DNA from: Warburgia ugandensis
Lineage: Eukaryota > Streptophyta > Magnoliopsida > Canellales > Canellaceae
DNA length: 64,000 nucleotides
NCBI GenBank assembly: GCA_035236585.1
Contig: CP141135.1
Location: 61,100,190 to 61,164,189 of the forward strand
Direction: 5' to 3'
Positions 37,781 through 50,235 of the stretch are shown piece after piece (the stretch's first letter is position 1; each line of letters opens with the position of its first letter). The translations under genes were made by a program, and so were the position numbers. The notes under the pieces were generated by a model, which had not been told where the DNA came from, made no database searches, and saw only the letters and a list, made by a program, of their open reading frames with translations.

Positions 37781-40700
37781 AATTGTTCCCTCCTCATATT
37801 CTTTTTTATGTTCTTGTCACAGTATCTATGTGAAGACTTGATTATGTTAGGTAATTTACCAAACACTAGGTATACAAGCATTATAAGTATTTGATATAAC
37901 TACATTTCATGTATTTTTTCAATTAATAATGAAAACAAGAAAAATATGACAGAGACATTCAAAAAGAAAATTTTCTAACCCATAACCTCGTAAAAATTCT
38001 TCAAATTTGCATAGTACAAATGAGATAAACAAAGAGATACTAACCAATACTCAAAAATCGATATCGATCCCGAATTTATGAATGTAGTTCCAATTCACAT
38101 GTAGGATTTGGTTGAGGATAGACAAATGGAAATTTGATATATTTTTTGTGTATAGATCATGATCACCTCAAAAAAAAGTACAACAAAAGTCTACAAATAA
38201 CTCTTAAGACAGACTCCTAAATTGAAGTTTATTGTAAATGACTTTAAAAGGCCACATTTTTTTGTGATGACCTAGTTTTTAAAACACATTTTCATAAATA
38301 TTTGCTAAGGTAGGGCCCTGATTTTGAAAAATAAAATAAAATACAAATAGTGGAGACATATTTTCTTTGAAATTAATTTGTCAAAAACTCGAGTGCCACC
38401 TCAAATTACTTATCATACATAGATTTTTGCATAAAATAAAATTTCTATTGAATATCAATAGAAATACTTTTATTAAAATTAGAATTAATCCAATGGTTCA
38501 CATACACAGCCTTGGTAGTCATTACATACCTTGCCCAAATATTATAATCCAAATTGCAAAACAATCAATACAATCTTTATCAAAGTAAATACCTTGAGAT
38601 GTAGTTTGGTGATGATTATCGACAAGTCTTGAGCTTTCAATCTTCCTTAACTATATTTGAGATGTTGTAAACTTTCAAACATTTACAATATCTTAGCAAG
38701 CAATGCTTAGTAGGGGATTTAAGAAATATATTCAATATATCTCAAAATCAATAGTTCATTATATTCGTGATATAAATCAATTTATACAATTGGATAACCA
38801 TTTTATCCTTCACTCATCATATGAAGTATATGTAAATAGTACATGTAAATAAAACTATTGAAAATCTTGAATATAGTCAATATCATCAATAATATCTCAT
38901 TTTGGTAGGGGATTTAAGAAATATATTCAATATATCTTAAAATCAATAGTTCATTATATCCATGATATAAATCAATTTATACAATTGGGTAACCATTTTT
39001 TCCTTCACTCATCATATGAGGTATATGTAAATAGTACATGTAAATAAAAACCATTGAAAATCTCGAATATAGTCAATATCATCAATAATATCTCATTTCC
39101 AAACTGATTTCAATATTAAAACTAGGTCTTAATAATAATCATGTTGTATTAGGAATCATCCTCAAATACAACATCGGTAATAACTTTTATCGGCATCTCA
39201 TCATGCCATAATCAATTTCATCATAATGAAAAATAATCTCAAAGGACTACCATGCTTGCAACCTCAATCCATACAACGCACCTGGATAATTGCTTAATAC
39301 TCCACTAGTACCATGGTGAAAAATATAGATCCATGTTCGTATGGGGGAACCATGACTGTCACAATGGCGGCTATCCCATAATTGCTCCACCCGACATTTT
39401 GTCTCTCTTTGGGCATGGTATCATCATCATATCAGTTTCGAATAGCGGGTGGCCAAACCCTCATAACTCTCTTAGCATTGGCATCCCAGGCATAAGCTTG
39501 TCTTAAAACAAAACCACAAGCCTCTATGGTTGTATGGAAAATAATATTTCATTCTTACAGACTGTGTGTCTAGTTGTAATAGGACATGCCTATAACTTCT
39601 TTCCTTAAAATTTGTGGGTCCAACTTATATAGTTCAAATCTTATCATTCTACCCATTAAGTAATTTCATAATTACTTAATCAATCCCTTTGTATTCATTT
39701 CCACATCATTTGTTGCCTTAAGTAATTTTATAATTTCATAATTACTTTGTATTCATTTTAACATCATTTGTTGATTCATATATAATTCTAAGGCAATTAT
39801 AATCAATCTATGGTTACCAGGATAAGATATTGTGTAAAATACATGTATCTTCTATATTGAATATATTCTTAAGGTCTACCTACCTTTACTTTCAACGATC
39901 CACCTTCTCATTGAGCTTAATTATCATATCCTTCATATATCTATCAAATCATATATATATATAGTCATGTCTCAACTCATTTATACTTTCTAGTTGTTCT
40001 TTTGATTATCCTTATATAGGATGATTTGGATCTTTTTCATTGGATCATATTGATCAAGGTCTAATCTATTGATCTATATTTAAATCTAACATTCATACTA
40101 ATTCAGAAACATAAATACTAATACAATATTATGTTTCTTATTATTTTTTAGCATTCAAGAGCTCCCTATGGATCTTATCTGATCTATGATTATCTTAATT
40201 ACTATTTGTATTAGGATTAGATAGTTTACTATCCTTTTATGATCTTCTATTATTCAACCAGTTAATGTCTTATTGGTTGGAGATAATTTATTTCTTTCCT
40301 AACACTAAACAACTCCTCCTTATTTCAGAATTGACTAAGGCTTACCAGTTAAAAGCTGTTCACATAGTGGTTAATTCAATCCTCATGTAAGGAGGTGTTT
40401 AGACCTCACAAATGTTGCAAGAAGGTGGGGGAATAGCTAGGCTCTATTAGAGAACCCCCTTAACCACTATGTTCAGCATTTATTAGGTTGACCTTAGTTC
40501 AACCTTCATAAGGTTCCTATGAGCATTAAACCTTAAGTACTCTTGCTATTTGATTTTAATTAAATCTATGAATATTTAAAATGTCATTTATGAGGTTTAC
40601 TATTCTCCTAAATTTGAGCCAAAGAAATGATATTCCTTATATTGTCCTACTAACTATATCCCTTACTATCATTAAGTCCATGTCCATATTCATTGTAAAT

Positions 40701-43508
40701 GTTTATCAATATCTATTTTCATTTAATTACATTTTTCATGTAATTTACATAGCATGAACATTAATGCATAAATAAATAAATTTGACAATTACATCTACTA
40801 AGAAATACAAAGAACATTTACAGTAAAATATAATAATTCACATGCTCATTTGAATGTATCATAGTCCATTTTTATCTAATGATCATGTTTTGATTTCTAT
40901 TCATTTTTCATCTCGTTAAGGGTTTAGATATTAATCTTTCATTTTTATTTAGATCTATCACATTCTCTTAATATGATATCATCACTAGATGATTGATGCA
41001 TCTTATTACATGGTATGATCTTTCTTGATCCAACCGATCAAGAAGATCTTAATCATTTTATCAAAATTAAGGGAGATCTCAATCTATCCCAAATTAGCCA
41101 CATCAAGCTCATCAATCAATATGATCTTAACTTTAGATCATCATTCAAACTAATTTTAATGGTATAATCATGCTTGATTACTTAGATCAAGTAAATCCAT
41201 GATTGTTTTTAAGATTCCTTTTCCATTAAGGTTAAATTTCTTAATTCATCCCAGATAAATCATATCTTACTCTTGATTCTATATTCCTCCATCACTAAAT
41301 CACTAATGGATCGAAATCCAAGGTCTGATCATGTCAGATTTGACTGATCTTGAGAATCAATATCTCTTTGTAGTATATAGAATTTTACTATGAATAAAAC
41401 CTAAATTTTATGTTTCCATTATATTGTACTCTTCACTAGAAATCCAGAGCTTCTTTCCAATCTTGATTTGGAGTTAAAATGAGTTCTAAATTAAGATTTT
41501 AAGTTTTTAGATCAAAACAAGGGCCCATATTCAATCTGGCCCTTTAGAGTGATGGAAACAATTAGCAGCCTGTCTCTGCCTCATTCCACCTATGATAGCC
41601 AAGACGGTCCGATCTTGACCATCATATCAGCTCTTCCCCAAATCAACAACAAAATCCAATTGAAATCAAATGATGAACCCAGATTTGGGAGTTTTGGGAC
41701 CCTATGAATCCATCCAATGATTCAAAATTCATAAATAATGTGGTTTCGTTGTAGTTTTCAAGCTAGATCATAGGTATTGGATTCACCGGAGAAATCTAGC
41801 TAGAAAATCTAGTCCAGTAATCTTCTTGCTCTAGAAACTACCGGAATAGATAATGGACGATGAGGGGTACCTATCTGTAGCATCCAAAATGGAGAAATAT
41901 AGCCGAAAAATCAAGATTCATGCAAGAAAATCCATGGTCACCAAAGGTACTATTTTTTGGTGATTTCATCAGTGAATACCTCTTTGATCATCGTGAAATT
42001 ATAGGGCTTTTGAAGCTTGTGAAATTTTGAACAAGATGAACGGTCAAGATTGTACTTCAACAGTTGAAAATTAATGCCTAATTGAAAAACAGTACTATGG
42101 TGAAACCCTGAGTCCGTCGGGGACAACACGCCAACAAATTTGGGGAATATTCCCCTCAGGTGCGCTTGTAGATGCGCTCTAGGGCTGTAAAGGGAAGAGA
42201 GAGAAAAGAAAAGAAAAAAAGGAGAGAGAGATAAAATTAAAAGCATATTCCTCATTATGTTTATTCTTTATCATTAGTATTCCCTGAGCTATCTATCCAC
42301 CAACTCACCTAACTTTTGTGGAGCTCACAAAAAAGTGAAATGACCATTTTACCCCTATAGGTAAATGTAAATTCACAAAATTAAGAAAAATAGAGATTTT
42401 TCACTCGAGTTCAAATTTAAATGTACTTACAATCATTATGACCAGTTTTCCATGAATGATTCCAAACATTTATGCTTCAGGACATAATTCTTTTTCTAGA
42501 AATTAATATTATATTAAATATAATATTTCACCTCGATTTTTGTAAAATTTCCAAATAATCTCAAATAATTCCAAAAACTTGAGGTTTTCACATTTTTAAA
42601 GTCATTTACAACAAACAACATTAAAATTTTAAAATTTTCACTTGAAATACGTATTTATTTGATTTTTTAAATTACAATATCTCACATATATATATATATA
42701 CAATGAAACCAATTTTACAAACACAAACATATATAATATATATACATAAACAAACAAGTGAAAAAAGAAATCAAATTATTTTTTATTACATCCAATGCGA
42801 CATATATCAAATGTTATATTTTATTAGATCTTATTAATACAATATCAAAGAGCAAATATGCTCTTTTTCATCAAAATCTAACCTCCTAGTATTCAGATGA
42901 CACCATTCTATGGAGAGAGAGTGTGTCCTATAATTTTCTTGGCCAAAAGTTGATGGTCTAACCACCACTCTTCATGAAACCCTAATTTTGGATGAGAACC
43001 ACAAGTTACAATGTTCTCCCTTTCTCCAATAATAAGGGTTAGAGACAGAAGCAGTTATCATTTGTAATGAAATTATACAATTTTTGCAAAATCTAGGTGA
43101 TCTAACACACTTTTTAACCCCATCGTCTATAGTGAGAAAACCCACACAATCTACAAAATGAAAATAGAAAGAGTTAGTAACCAGAAAGCAATTTGTGATC
43201 AAAAGAAGTTATGGTTTACTTATAGTTTTTTTCATGACACAAATAGTCAAAATATCCAAGAGGAGGAAGCTATCATGCCACCTGTGAGAAGAAGAGGATA
43301 TAAGAAAAAATGATATGTAGTTGGCTAGTCATTTAGTACTAAATGACTTTAAAAAACAATAGCTTTTGAAGTTATTTAGTACTAAACAACTTCAAAAGCA
43401 TACAATGGGAATAGACTTTTAAAGTCATTTGACTCAAACGACTTTAAAAGTAACTGAATTTTAAAGTTGTCTATGACTAAACGACTTCAAAGGTCATTGA
43501 TAGTTGAA
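37781..43508. repeat. Second copy of the segment at 1-5986
   Basis: Direct-orientation counterpart of 1-5986, embedded in the CACTA between the TNP2-type gene and the right-end array. Unlike copy 1 it continues uninterrupted to the CACTA terminus, so this copy is the one in a complete context. Confidence 0.9.
38263..42592 (-). mobile_element. Solo LTR of a gypsy retrotransposon (copy 2)
   Basis: Same LTR as 496-5066: starts TGTGATGACCTAG, ends TTTTCACA, flanked by TTTTT (38258-38262 and 42593-42597), 4330 bp. Removing it and one T-run rejoins GACTTTAAAAGGCC-CATTTTTAAAGTCATTT, an inverted pair like the surrounding CACTA palindromes, which supports the boundaries. Its GA tract is only (GA)5 at 42222-42231. 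Confidence 0.8.
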
Positions 43509-43932
43509 GTCATTTAGAGTCAAATGACTTTAAAGTCCATTCCCGAGTAAAAATAATCTTCATGCCAAATTTATTGATATACTTTTGAAATCGCTTAGAT
43601 TAAACGATTTCAAAAGTTATTGGCTTTTAAAGTCGCTTAGCCTAAACAACTTCAAAGTTATTGACTTTTAAAGTAGTTTAGTTCTAAACAACTTCAAAAG
43701 TCAACAACTTTTGAAGTCATTTAGAACTAAACAAATTTAAAAGTCCTTCCCACAAAAATTTTCCACTTCACGCTAGAGTCTAGAGTTTTAAATTCATTTA
43801 CAACTAAATGACTTCTTAAGTCTATATTTTTAAAGTCATTTATTTCTAACTAACTTGTAAAATATTTACGAAGTCGACAATCAATATAATGACTTCTTTC
43901 TTGCGACTTTAAAAGCCTCGTGTGTAGTAGTG
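43325..43932. repeat. CACTA subterminal palindrome array, right end
   Basis: At least eleven imperfect palindromes with AAGTC-NTTTAG-nn-CTAAAN-GACTT architecture, for example GTCATTTAGTACTAAATGAC, GTCGCTTAGCCTAAACAAC and GTAGTTTAGTTCTAAACAAC. The array ends at the terminal TGTAGTAGTG. It is the 5' side relative to transposase transcription, where accessory-protein binding and the element promoter are expected in this superfamily. Confidence 0.88.
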
Positions 43933-43935
43933 AAT
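43933..43935. repeat. CACTA target-site duplication, right (AAT)
   Basis: AAT directly after the terminal TAGTG, matching 11852-11854. Confidence 0.88.
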
Positions 43936-44508
43936 TGTCTCTTATGTAGAAAGCAAGGTGGACCACCCAATGGGTAACTACAACCAAAAGATCAAAATCA
44001 TATATGTCAAATCAATATCAAATAATTTGCATACTTTATACAAAATCATGTATCTCAAGTATTCATTTCAAATTATTGAAATCATGCATATACGAATCAC
44101 ATTTTTCTCATGTCTTACTAGTAAGGTAAACAATTGAATACCTTATAACAGAATGACTTACCATTCTATTAAAATCAAAATATGTATCATGAATTTAAAA
44201 CCGTATATTAGGCTTTCCCCATATAAGAATGTCATGTTTTTGAAATATAAGAAACGTACTATAAATCATGGATCTACGTGAAAATTATATACGCTCAAAT
44301 AACATGGATGACAAAATACCAATATAGAATGCACGACAATCAAGTAATTTGTATTATTCAATTATTTAAAACTAACAAATTTTTTAATAAATTTGACATG
44401 TGAAAAATTCATATGACAAGTAGATGTTAAAACTACCTATCTCCTATGATGCTATTTAAGTTTTAGTTTGCCTTTCTTCAACTAGGACTTAAATAACTGT
44501 ATATATGG

Positions 44509-44510
<2 letters not shown>
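43936..44510 (-). mobile_element. Old gypsy element: 5' LTR, distal part
   Basis: The first ~40 bp (TGTCTCTTATGTAGAAAGCA...) complete the minisatellite unit cut at 11854. The conserved ACTACCTATCTCC block follows near 44435-44450. The far end of the LTR is not recognised; it may be truncated near the GT repeat. Confidence 0.5.

Positions 44511-44568
<58 letters not shown>
44511..44568. repeat. (GT)29 microsatellite
   Basis: Uninterrupted 58-bp GT tract. Confidence 0.98.
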
Positions 44569-44570
<2 letters not shown>

Positions 44571-45284
44571 TATTATTAGTTCTAATTCTTGTGTTTATGT
44601 TGGATACTGATGAATTTTACTTGATAATCAACATATAGAACAGATCTTGTATAAGTAAGGTTGTGTTTGTAATGGAGCCCCATGAATACTTGACTAAAAC
44701 AAGAGAAAATCTCGTACACAAGTTCAAACTCAATTAATAAATGAATATTGAAACTACATAGCTAACCTAAAACACCTAGATCAAACCCAAAACTTAAAAA
44801 TAAAAAAAAATGTAAATAAGGAATCACATCTCAATTTTTTATTAGAAAAGAAAAAAGGAAAATTAATAATCACATCTCAATTTTCTCTTGTTTCCTGTAG
44901 GCTTGGCCTCAATTAAAGTGATCTAATAAGTTTTAAATGTTAAATGGACCATAGTCATCTCAAAAGTTATGTGTATTATTATGTGTAGATACCTAATATC
45001 TTCTTTCTAATTTATGATGGGCTATAATTAGTTATAAATGGTTATGGTCCCAAATTATACTTATGATTCTTTTCTAATGTCCCATCATAAGAAAAGAGAG
45101 AACGCATTGTCTAGGAAGTTCATACATATCAATTTGGAAGATCATGAACCTCAAGACTTTAGAATCACATCCGGTCTCATGAATTTAGGTACGCTTCCTC
45201 ATCTAGTTTATTATTATTCTTAATGATTTTCATGGAGGATCTTGGTGTAATGAAAGTTTCATCAATAAAGTAAAATTACAACAA

Positions 45285-45795
45285 GTACACCCTCCAACAA
45301 CTGGATAGTCAAGCAAGATGATAAATTAGAGAAGAGATGGACGAGAACATACAAGAAAGGAGGGCACCACAGTGGGTGCACTATTCTCACTCTTTTTCTC
45401 CATGGCCATCTCCTTCTTCTTGCTTTCCTCCTCCTTGCTTTCGACTACTTACGGAATGCAATGAAACATCAGCTACTTTTATTGGAGAAGTCTTTGAATT
45501 CCATAAGCACAACAACTTTGGCCTCATTTTTTCCTATCTTGTTATTATTGGTAGAAAGAGAAGGTCAATTTCTCTCTGATGTAGTTTGGTTGCTCTTGAA
45601 ATGTGGATTTGTGCTTTTCTAGGTGCGTTTATATAGACCTATGGTTGCTGATAGAATGTGTATATTGCCAAAGGCAAGAAATGGCCATGATGGTTCATCA
45701 TTATGCTGTCAAGAGTGAGTGAATTCAATGGTTTACGTCATGTTCAGGTCTACTTAGTGCACAAGCATTGGAATTGAAAAGTCAATTTAGGTTGC
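45285..45795. repeat. ~500-bp dispersed duplicate, copy A
   Basis: Collinear with 53105-53590 in direct orientation. Shared landmarks are AGAGATGGACGAGAA, AGCTACTTTTATTGGAGAAG, TTGTTATTATTGGTAGA (TTGTTATTGTTGGTAGA in B), GATGGTTCATC and TTGAAAAGTCAAT. Weaker similarity may extend upstream (44690-44760 against 52960-53030). No reading frame stays open across both copies, so this is an old paralogous segment or unnamed repeat. Confidence 0.75.
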
Positions 45796-46008
45796 AACAT
45801 AGAGAAAATCACATTTCTCACGATCGATTCCCCATTAGACCCTTCTTGACTAGTTGGTTTCTTGTCCCTTTGTCTTTTTCATTGTTATTTGGCATAGGGA
45901 TGATTATCCATCATGGATACGCTTCTTCATAGATTGGCTTATCTAAGGCCTAACCTTTTCAAGAAATTGGTCCCATCTTTTGTACATTGACACCCTATGG
46001 TAAGAGAT

Positions 46009-46185
46009 GTACTCGTGGCACAATGGTAGATTTTTATCATCATCTAACCTTAAGGTCAGGAGTTTAAGGCATAGAAATAACCTTTGGCAAAATGCAAGAT
46101 AAAGCTGAATACTATTAATTCTTGTGATCCCGAATCCCGCATACACTACAGCTTTGCAGCTTTGTGTATCGGGGCTGCCCTTTTT
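46009..46185 (+). mobile_element. Au-type tRNA-derived SINE, copy 1
   Basis: A-box-like TGGCACAATGG at 46016-46026, degraded B box GAGTTTAAGGC at 46060-46070, then the body AATAACCTTTGGCAAAATGC, AAGATAAAGCTG, CTTGTGATCCCGAA and CCCGCATACAC, ending GGGGCTGCCCTTTTT. The same body occurs on the opposite strand at 51960-52132 and 53841-53981. Confidence 0.82.
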
Positions 46186-46639
46186 ACCTAGGATAACTCC
46201 TTTCTTATTCACATCCAATAGTTAAAGAGTGATAGAGTAGTACGGCTCAAGCCTTACCTGTGATGATGCATACCATTCATCTAATGAACGAATCTGATCG
46301 ACCAAATGTTGGGGCCTCCAATAGTAAAGTGAGGAGCAACGCCCTTTTTGTTTCCTGCATTCAGGCGTCGAGTATTCCTTTTACTAAAACACCCTGACCT
46401 TCTAACTTCGTTAATTAACCATTAAGATTATATTGAAATGACAGTGTTAACCTTGTTTGGAAGAAACAAAACAAGATGGTAGTCACCCTCTCTTCCTTAC
46501 ACAGCCTTTTTGATCTTCTTTATCTACAAAAGGTTAAAATGGGATAGCAGTCACTGTTTCCCTTCATCGAGAACAACAATTTTGAATAAAACAACCATGA
46601 CAAAAATTAATGAAATCCAAAAGAAAATTACATAGAATA

Positions 46640-46790
46640 CATGTTTTGATTCAGCTAACAAGAAGTAGATGTAATTGGGTTCTCTCTTTGGTAGATAGAG
46701 AGAGCTGGTTGGCTTCGTTTTCTGCTTCTTGTTGGATGATTCTGACCATCTGGTGGGTCTGCTATGACATATCTGGGTCCTTCATCATTT
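46640..46790 (-). pseudogene. V-ATPase subunit E-like N-terminal fragment
   Basis: From ATG at 46788 the minus strand reads MMKDPDMS, a stop, then QTHQMVRIIQQEAENEANQL, then SLSTKE. Plant vacuolar H+-ATPase subunit E, the peripheral-stalk subunit of the proton pump, starts with the pattern D-V-x-x-Q-I-Q-Q-M-V-R-F-I-R-Q-E-A-E-E-K-A-N-E-I, which aligns residue by residue. A TAG replaces the residue before the QTHQMVR block. Only the first ~30 residues are seen; no downstream exon is visible. It is most likely a captured or decayed gene fragment. Confidence 0.6.
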
Positions 46791-47599
46791 CTCCTGCCAT
46801 CTCTCTCAATAATCAAGCTAGAATTTTAGTTTCTGTAATAGTGAATGCAAACCCAATCACACCCTTTTCCATTCCTTTATATATAAGACTTTATAAAGGG
46901 GTGATTTTTTAATCATCATAACAAAGGTTGGGGATTCTTAACAAGATATAAAGTTAGAGGGATTCTTCAAGTTTCATGTAAATCATATCACCAATTATTG
47001 TTCTTTATGAAATCCGTCCTAGAATGTCATGAATGGGAGAAATTCTAGATATCTATTTTTGATAGTGGTTGTTGCACCCGAATGCAAGGATAAATGTGTG
47101 AAATTGTAACTAAACAAGTGTCACACAACGGAACCCATTAAGCGGGCTGAAGAAGAAGAGAATAGATGATCTGACCCATCTTCATTCTCCCCTAGATAGG
47201 ATACGTGCAAAAACTCATATGCGTTGATTACTTTTAGCAACTAGTTTTCTCAATTGAGAAGTCCATTTCAACCGAAAAAACTAGTAGTTGAAAGCATCTA
47301 ATGAATATGAATTTTTGCAGCTCGCCTAAATAGGTATTGGTTAAGAAAATAAATAGGTTAGATCATTCAAAGGTGAGGCACAGAGGAAAAGTTTGCCGTA
47401 GTTGATAACAATAGACCAAGTTGATAAAGGACATGTATTAATTTAGTGTGCATCTTATAGTTTCTCGACATTTGGCTGTACTTTGACTTAAATTGAATCA
47501 TCTAGGTGAAATGGCAATTATAGATCATAGTATCTTCACAAAATTAAACAATATAGAAAAAATATCAAGCAACTATCAAATTTTTATTTTCTCTCTTTG

Positions 47600-47695
47600 A
47601 CTATTGAACACACACCCAAACATGAGCATCTCAACCCATGACCTACTAGGTACCAAAGGAGCAGCTCTTCTTGCGCCACCACGCTAAACAACTAT
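47600..47695 (-). mobile_element. Possible tRNA-derived SINE
   Basis: The minus strand contains GTGGCGCAAGAAG (A-box-like), followed about 35 bases later by GGTCATGGGTTGAGATGC (B-box-like). Only the two boxes and their spacing support it. Confidence 0.4.
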
Positions 47696-48370
47696 CAAAA
47701 TTACATAGGAGGACAGAGAATGCCCTATGTATACAGAAGAACCGAAATCACCATTCTTGGTTAATGAGTCTAGCATATCATTGGCCGATCGTAAATCTGA
47801 GATGGACCTCAATTTTCAGAGGCTGGTTTTTGATCATTTAGCCCATGAAGAATTTCCCTGCATAGGAAGAGAAGAACCCATCTCAAGCGAAACCTTGAGA
47901 CCAATTAGAAGAGTATAGATCATGGGCCTTTGAAATTTACTGTATACTAATGTAAGGAACCCAATGGAAACATACTAAGAGCAAACCAACCAAGATACTC
48001 CTTCCACCAATAGAAAAAGAAATGAAAGCCTACTAATGTGTCATTGTCCCTCTTCTTCCCCTTCTTTTTCTTTTCCTTTTCCTTCTTGTTATCCCTTATT
48101 TTGGAGCACAATGAATTGTTTATTGCTTTATTTAGGAAAGCACTGAGAATTGGAAAGTAGGAGGGAGTGGAATCCATCTTCAATCCTTCTACCATGCGTC
48201 TGAATTATGGGCTTCTCTGACTTAATTATTTATAAAGCCTATGAACCACAAAGGGAGTATGGCATAGAATTAGATCATAGTTAGGATAACTTGGCACCCA
48301 AGCAAATCATCTGATGGAAACTATTTCTTGTGCAAGAGAAAAAATTTGACACGAAACTGACTGTTTTTAA

Positions 48371-48492
48371 AGTTTTCATGAAACTTGTGGTCTAATTTGA
48401 AGAGAGACGTTGAAATATTATCTGAATATTGAGTTTTCATGAAACTTGTGGTCTGATTTGAAGAGAGACTTTGAAATATTATGTGAATATTG
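48371..48492. repeat. 61-bp tandem duplication
   Basis: Units 48371-48431 and 48432-48492 both begin AGTTTTCATGAAACTTGTGG and differ at only a few bases. Confidence 0.92.
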
Positions 48493-48499
48493 ACTGAAT

Positions 48500-50090
48500 C
48501 TTTGAAACTATGACTTTTGAAGCAGGGTGGAAATCATGCTATAGAAAACAAAAAGAGTGGGCACAACATGCATATCTCTCTCTTAATTATATCATGCAAT
48601 TGATCCCATTATTATTGCATCATAGCTGTTTTTAAAAGTGGGTGGTGGAACCACTTTTTCTATTTTTTTTAATCTAATCTGAATGTGTGTGTTTCTACTT
48701 TTTATGTATTTCTCAATACGAAGAAGCAACTTATGTATGAATAGGTTCTCAAATGGGAGTGGAAACAGATGAAAAATAATAGAAAAACTATACAAAGTCA
48801 CTGAAAATTAGTTGGCCCTTTTCAACCTTTAGTTGTTGCTTCATTGTTTGAAACCAAAAGACTATCTACAAATCAATGCGAAGAGGAGTCGACTCTGCAC
48901 TACTTATGCATGGTTAGCCCATACCAAAAAAAGCATTAGCTATGATACTGGACTTTTTCACATACACCCTCACATGAGAGGCCATGACTCTTTAGGTTAG
49001 TAATTTTCCATTCGACCTAAAAGCATAAGCTAGGCCAACAATATGTACAAGTCTATTAGAACTAAGAAAAATACACAACAATAATGATGAAGAAGCAGCC
49101 AAAAAGAAAAGCAATACCCCAGCATGTGGCTACCTGTAAGGTATTTCTAGATTCCATGTGTCATTAGAATCCCTTATACTACATTGGAGACTTTCGTTGG
49201 AGTCGTGCATTGTCAATAGCTAGCAAAGCGACAACAATGTAAGAATAGAAATACTTTATCCCAGTGGTTATTATAGAGTGTCAAAACTTTAGCATGGAGA
49301 ACCAGTCTAAAGTATTGGGGGACGACTCCAAAATAACCACAGTAAGAATAGTGTAAAACAAACTCACAATTACTACTCCCAAGCTAGCTAACCTAAACCT
49401 ACTAGATGGTGAGAGTTTATCTTTTAGAGGAAGAATGTCAATATTTATAGGACAAATAAAGTACTTTAGGTTTAGATTTGGGAGAAAAAGAGTGGCATTG
49501 TCTTGTAAGCTGTATAGATGGGCATATGGCTATGATAAAAGATGATCTAGGAAATCGAATACTTAGTACTCATAAGACTTTGGGATAGTGGAGGAACAAA
49601 TAAGATATCATCACCATAAATTGGCTGCAAAAATAAATTTTTTTTGTATTTTCAAAAATGAAGTTTTTACAAACAGATTGAAAATTACATGTTCAATGTA
49701 TTACTATGATGAAAAGAGAAATTTGGACAAATAGACCGAAAACTCAACTAGACTTGATTCAGATGGAAGACAATTGAGTTAACTAATTGGCTAGTTGAAA
49801 GGGTTTCATTTAGTATTTTCAAGTGGTTTGCATTAATAAACCTCAAACATACCTTTGATTTAAAGCTTGTTACATTAGTACATCGTAAGAAATTTCACCA
49901 TTCCACATATTTCTTCGGCTAGCAAGTTTGGAATTCTTCTACTTTGGAGGGTTTCACGAATCAATATCATAAGATAACCAAACAAAAACTTGATTTTTGC
50001 TATTGAGCCAACTTGATCGATTTTTGCTCACTCATCATGTTTTAAGACTACCCCTTATTTTTTGTTTCTCTTTCTTTCATAAGCAAAGCA
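48500..50090. other. No gene recognised
   Basis: AT-rich sequence with scattered stops on both strands. No domain, TE terminus or splice structure was seen. Confidence 0.5.
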
Positions 50091-50094
50091 TTAC

Positions 50095-50235
50095 CACGCA
50101 AATCACTCACACACACACACTATTAAATTTAATCCCCTGCCAAAGGAGAAAGTGGTGACTCGAACCTATCACCAAGCGTACTTCAAGGGAGATATTGAGT
50201 TGTTTGCAACCAATTGTGCTAAACATTTGTTGGCT
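50095..50235 (-). mobile_element. tRNA-derived SINE with clear A and B boxes
   Basis: On the minus strand, TAGCACAATTGG (50221-50210) is a good A box and GGTTCGAGTCA (50166-50156) a near-consensus B box, 43 bases apart. The tail holds a GT-rich repeat (about 50105-50120). It does not fold as an intact tRNA gene with an acceptor stem, so SINE is preferred. Confidence 0.65.

Larger units (their letters stand above)
11855..43932 (-). mobile_element. Complete 32-kb CACTA (En/Spm) transposon
   Basis: The left terminus reads CACTACAAAACAGGCGCTT. The right terminus, on the minus strand, reads CACTACTACACACGAGGCTT. The terminal inverted repeats share CACTAC and a GGC-CTT-TAAAGT core. The 3-bp AAT flank is duplicated at 11852-11854 and 43933-43935, as expected for this superfamily. 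Palindromic subterminal arrays lie just inside both ends. Two CACTA genes run on the minus strand in the usual order, TNP2-type (34.4-37.8 kb) then PTTA/Transposase_24-type (14.5-27 kb). Removing nested elements at 15298-25988, about 29050-32025 and 38263-42592 leaves about 14 kb. Both genes are broken, so it is not autonomous now. Confidence 0.92.

Noticed and set aside
50156-50221. Possible tRNA gene
   Set aside because: A and B boxes are good but no acceptor or anticodon stems pair; a SINE explains it better.
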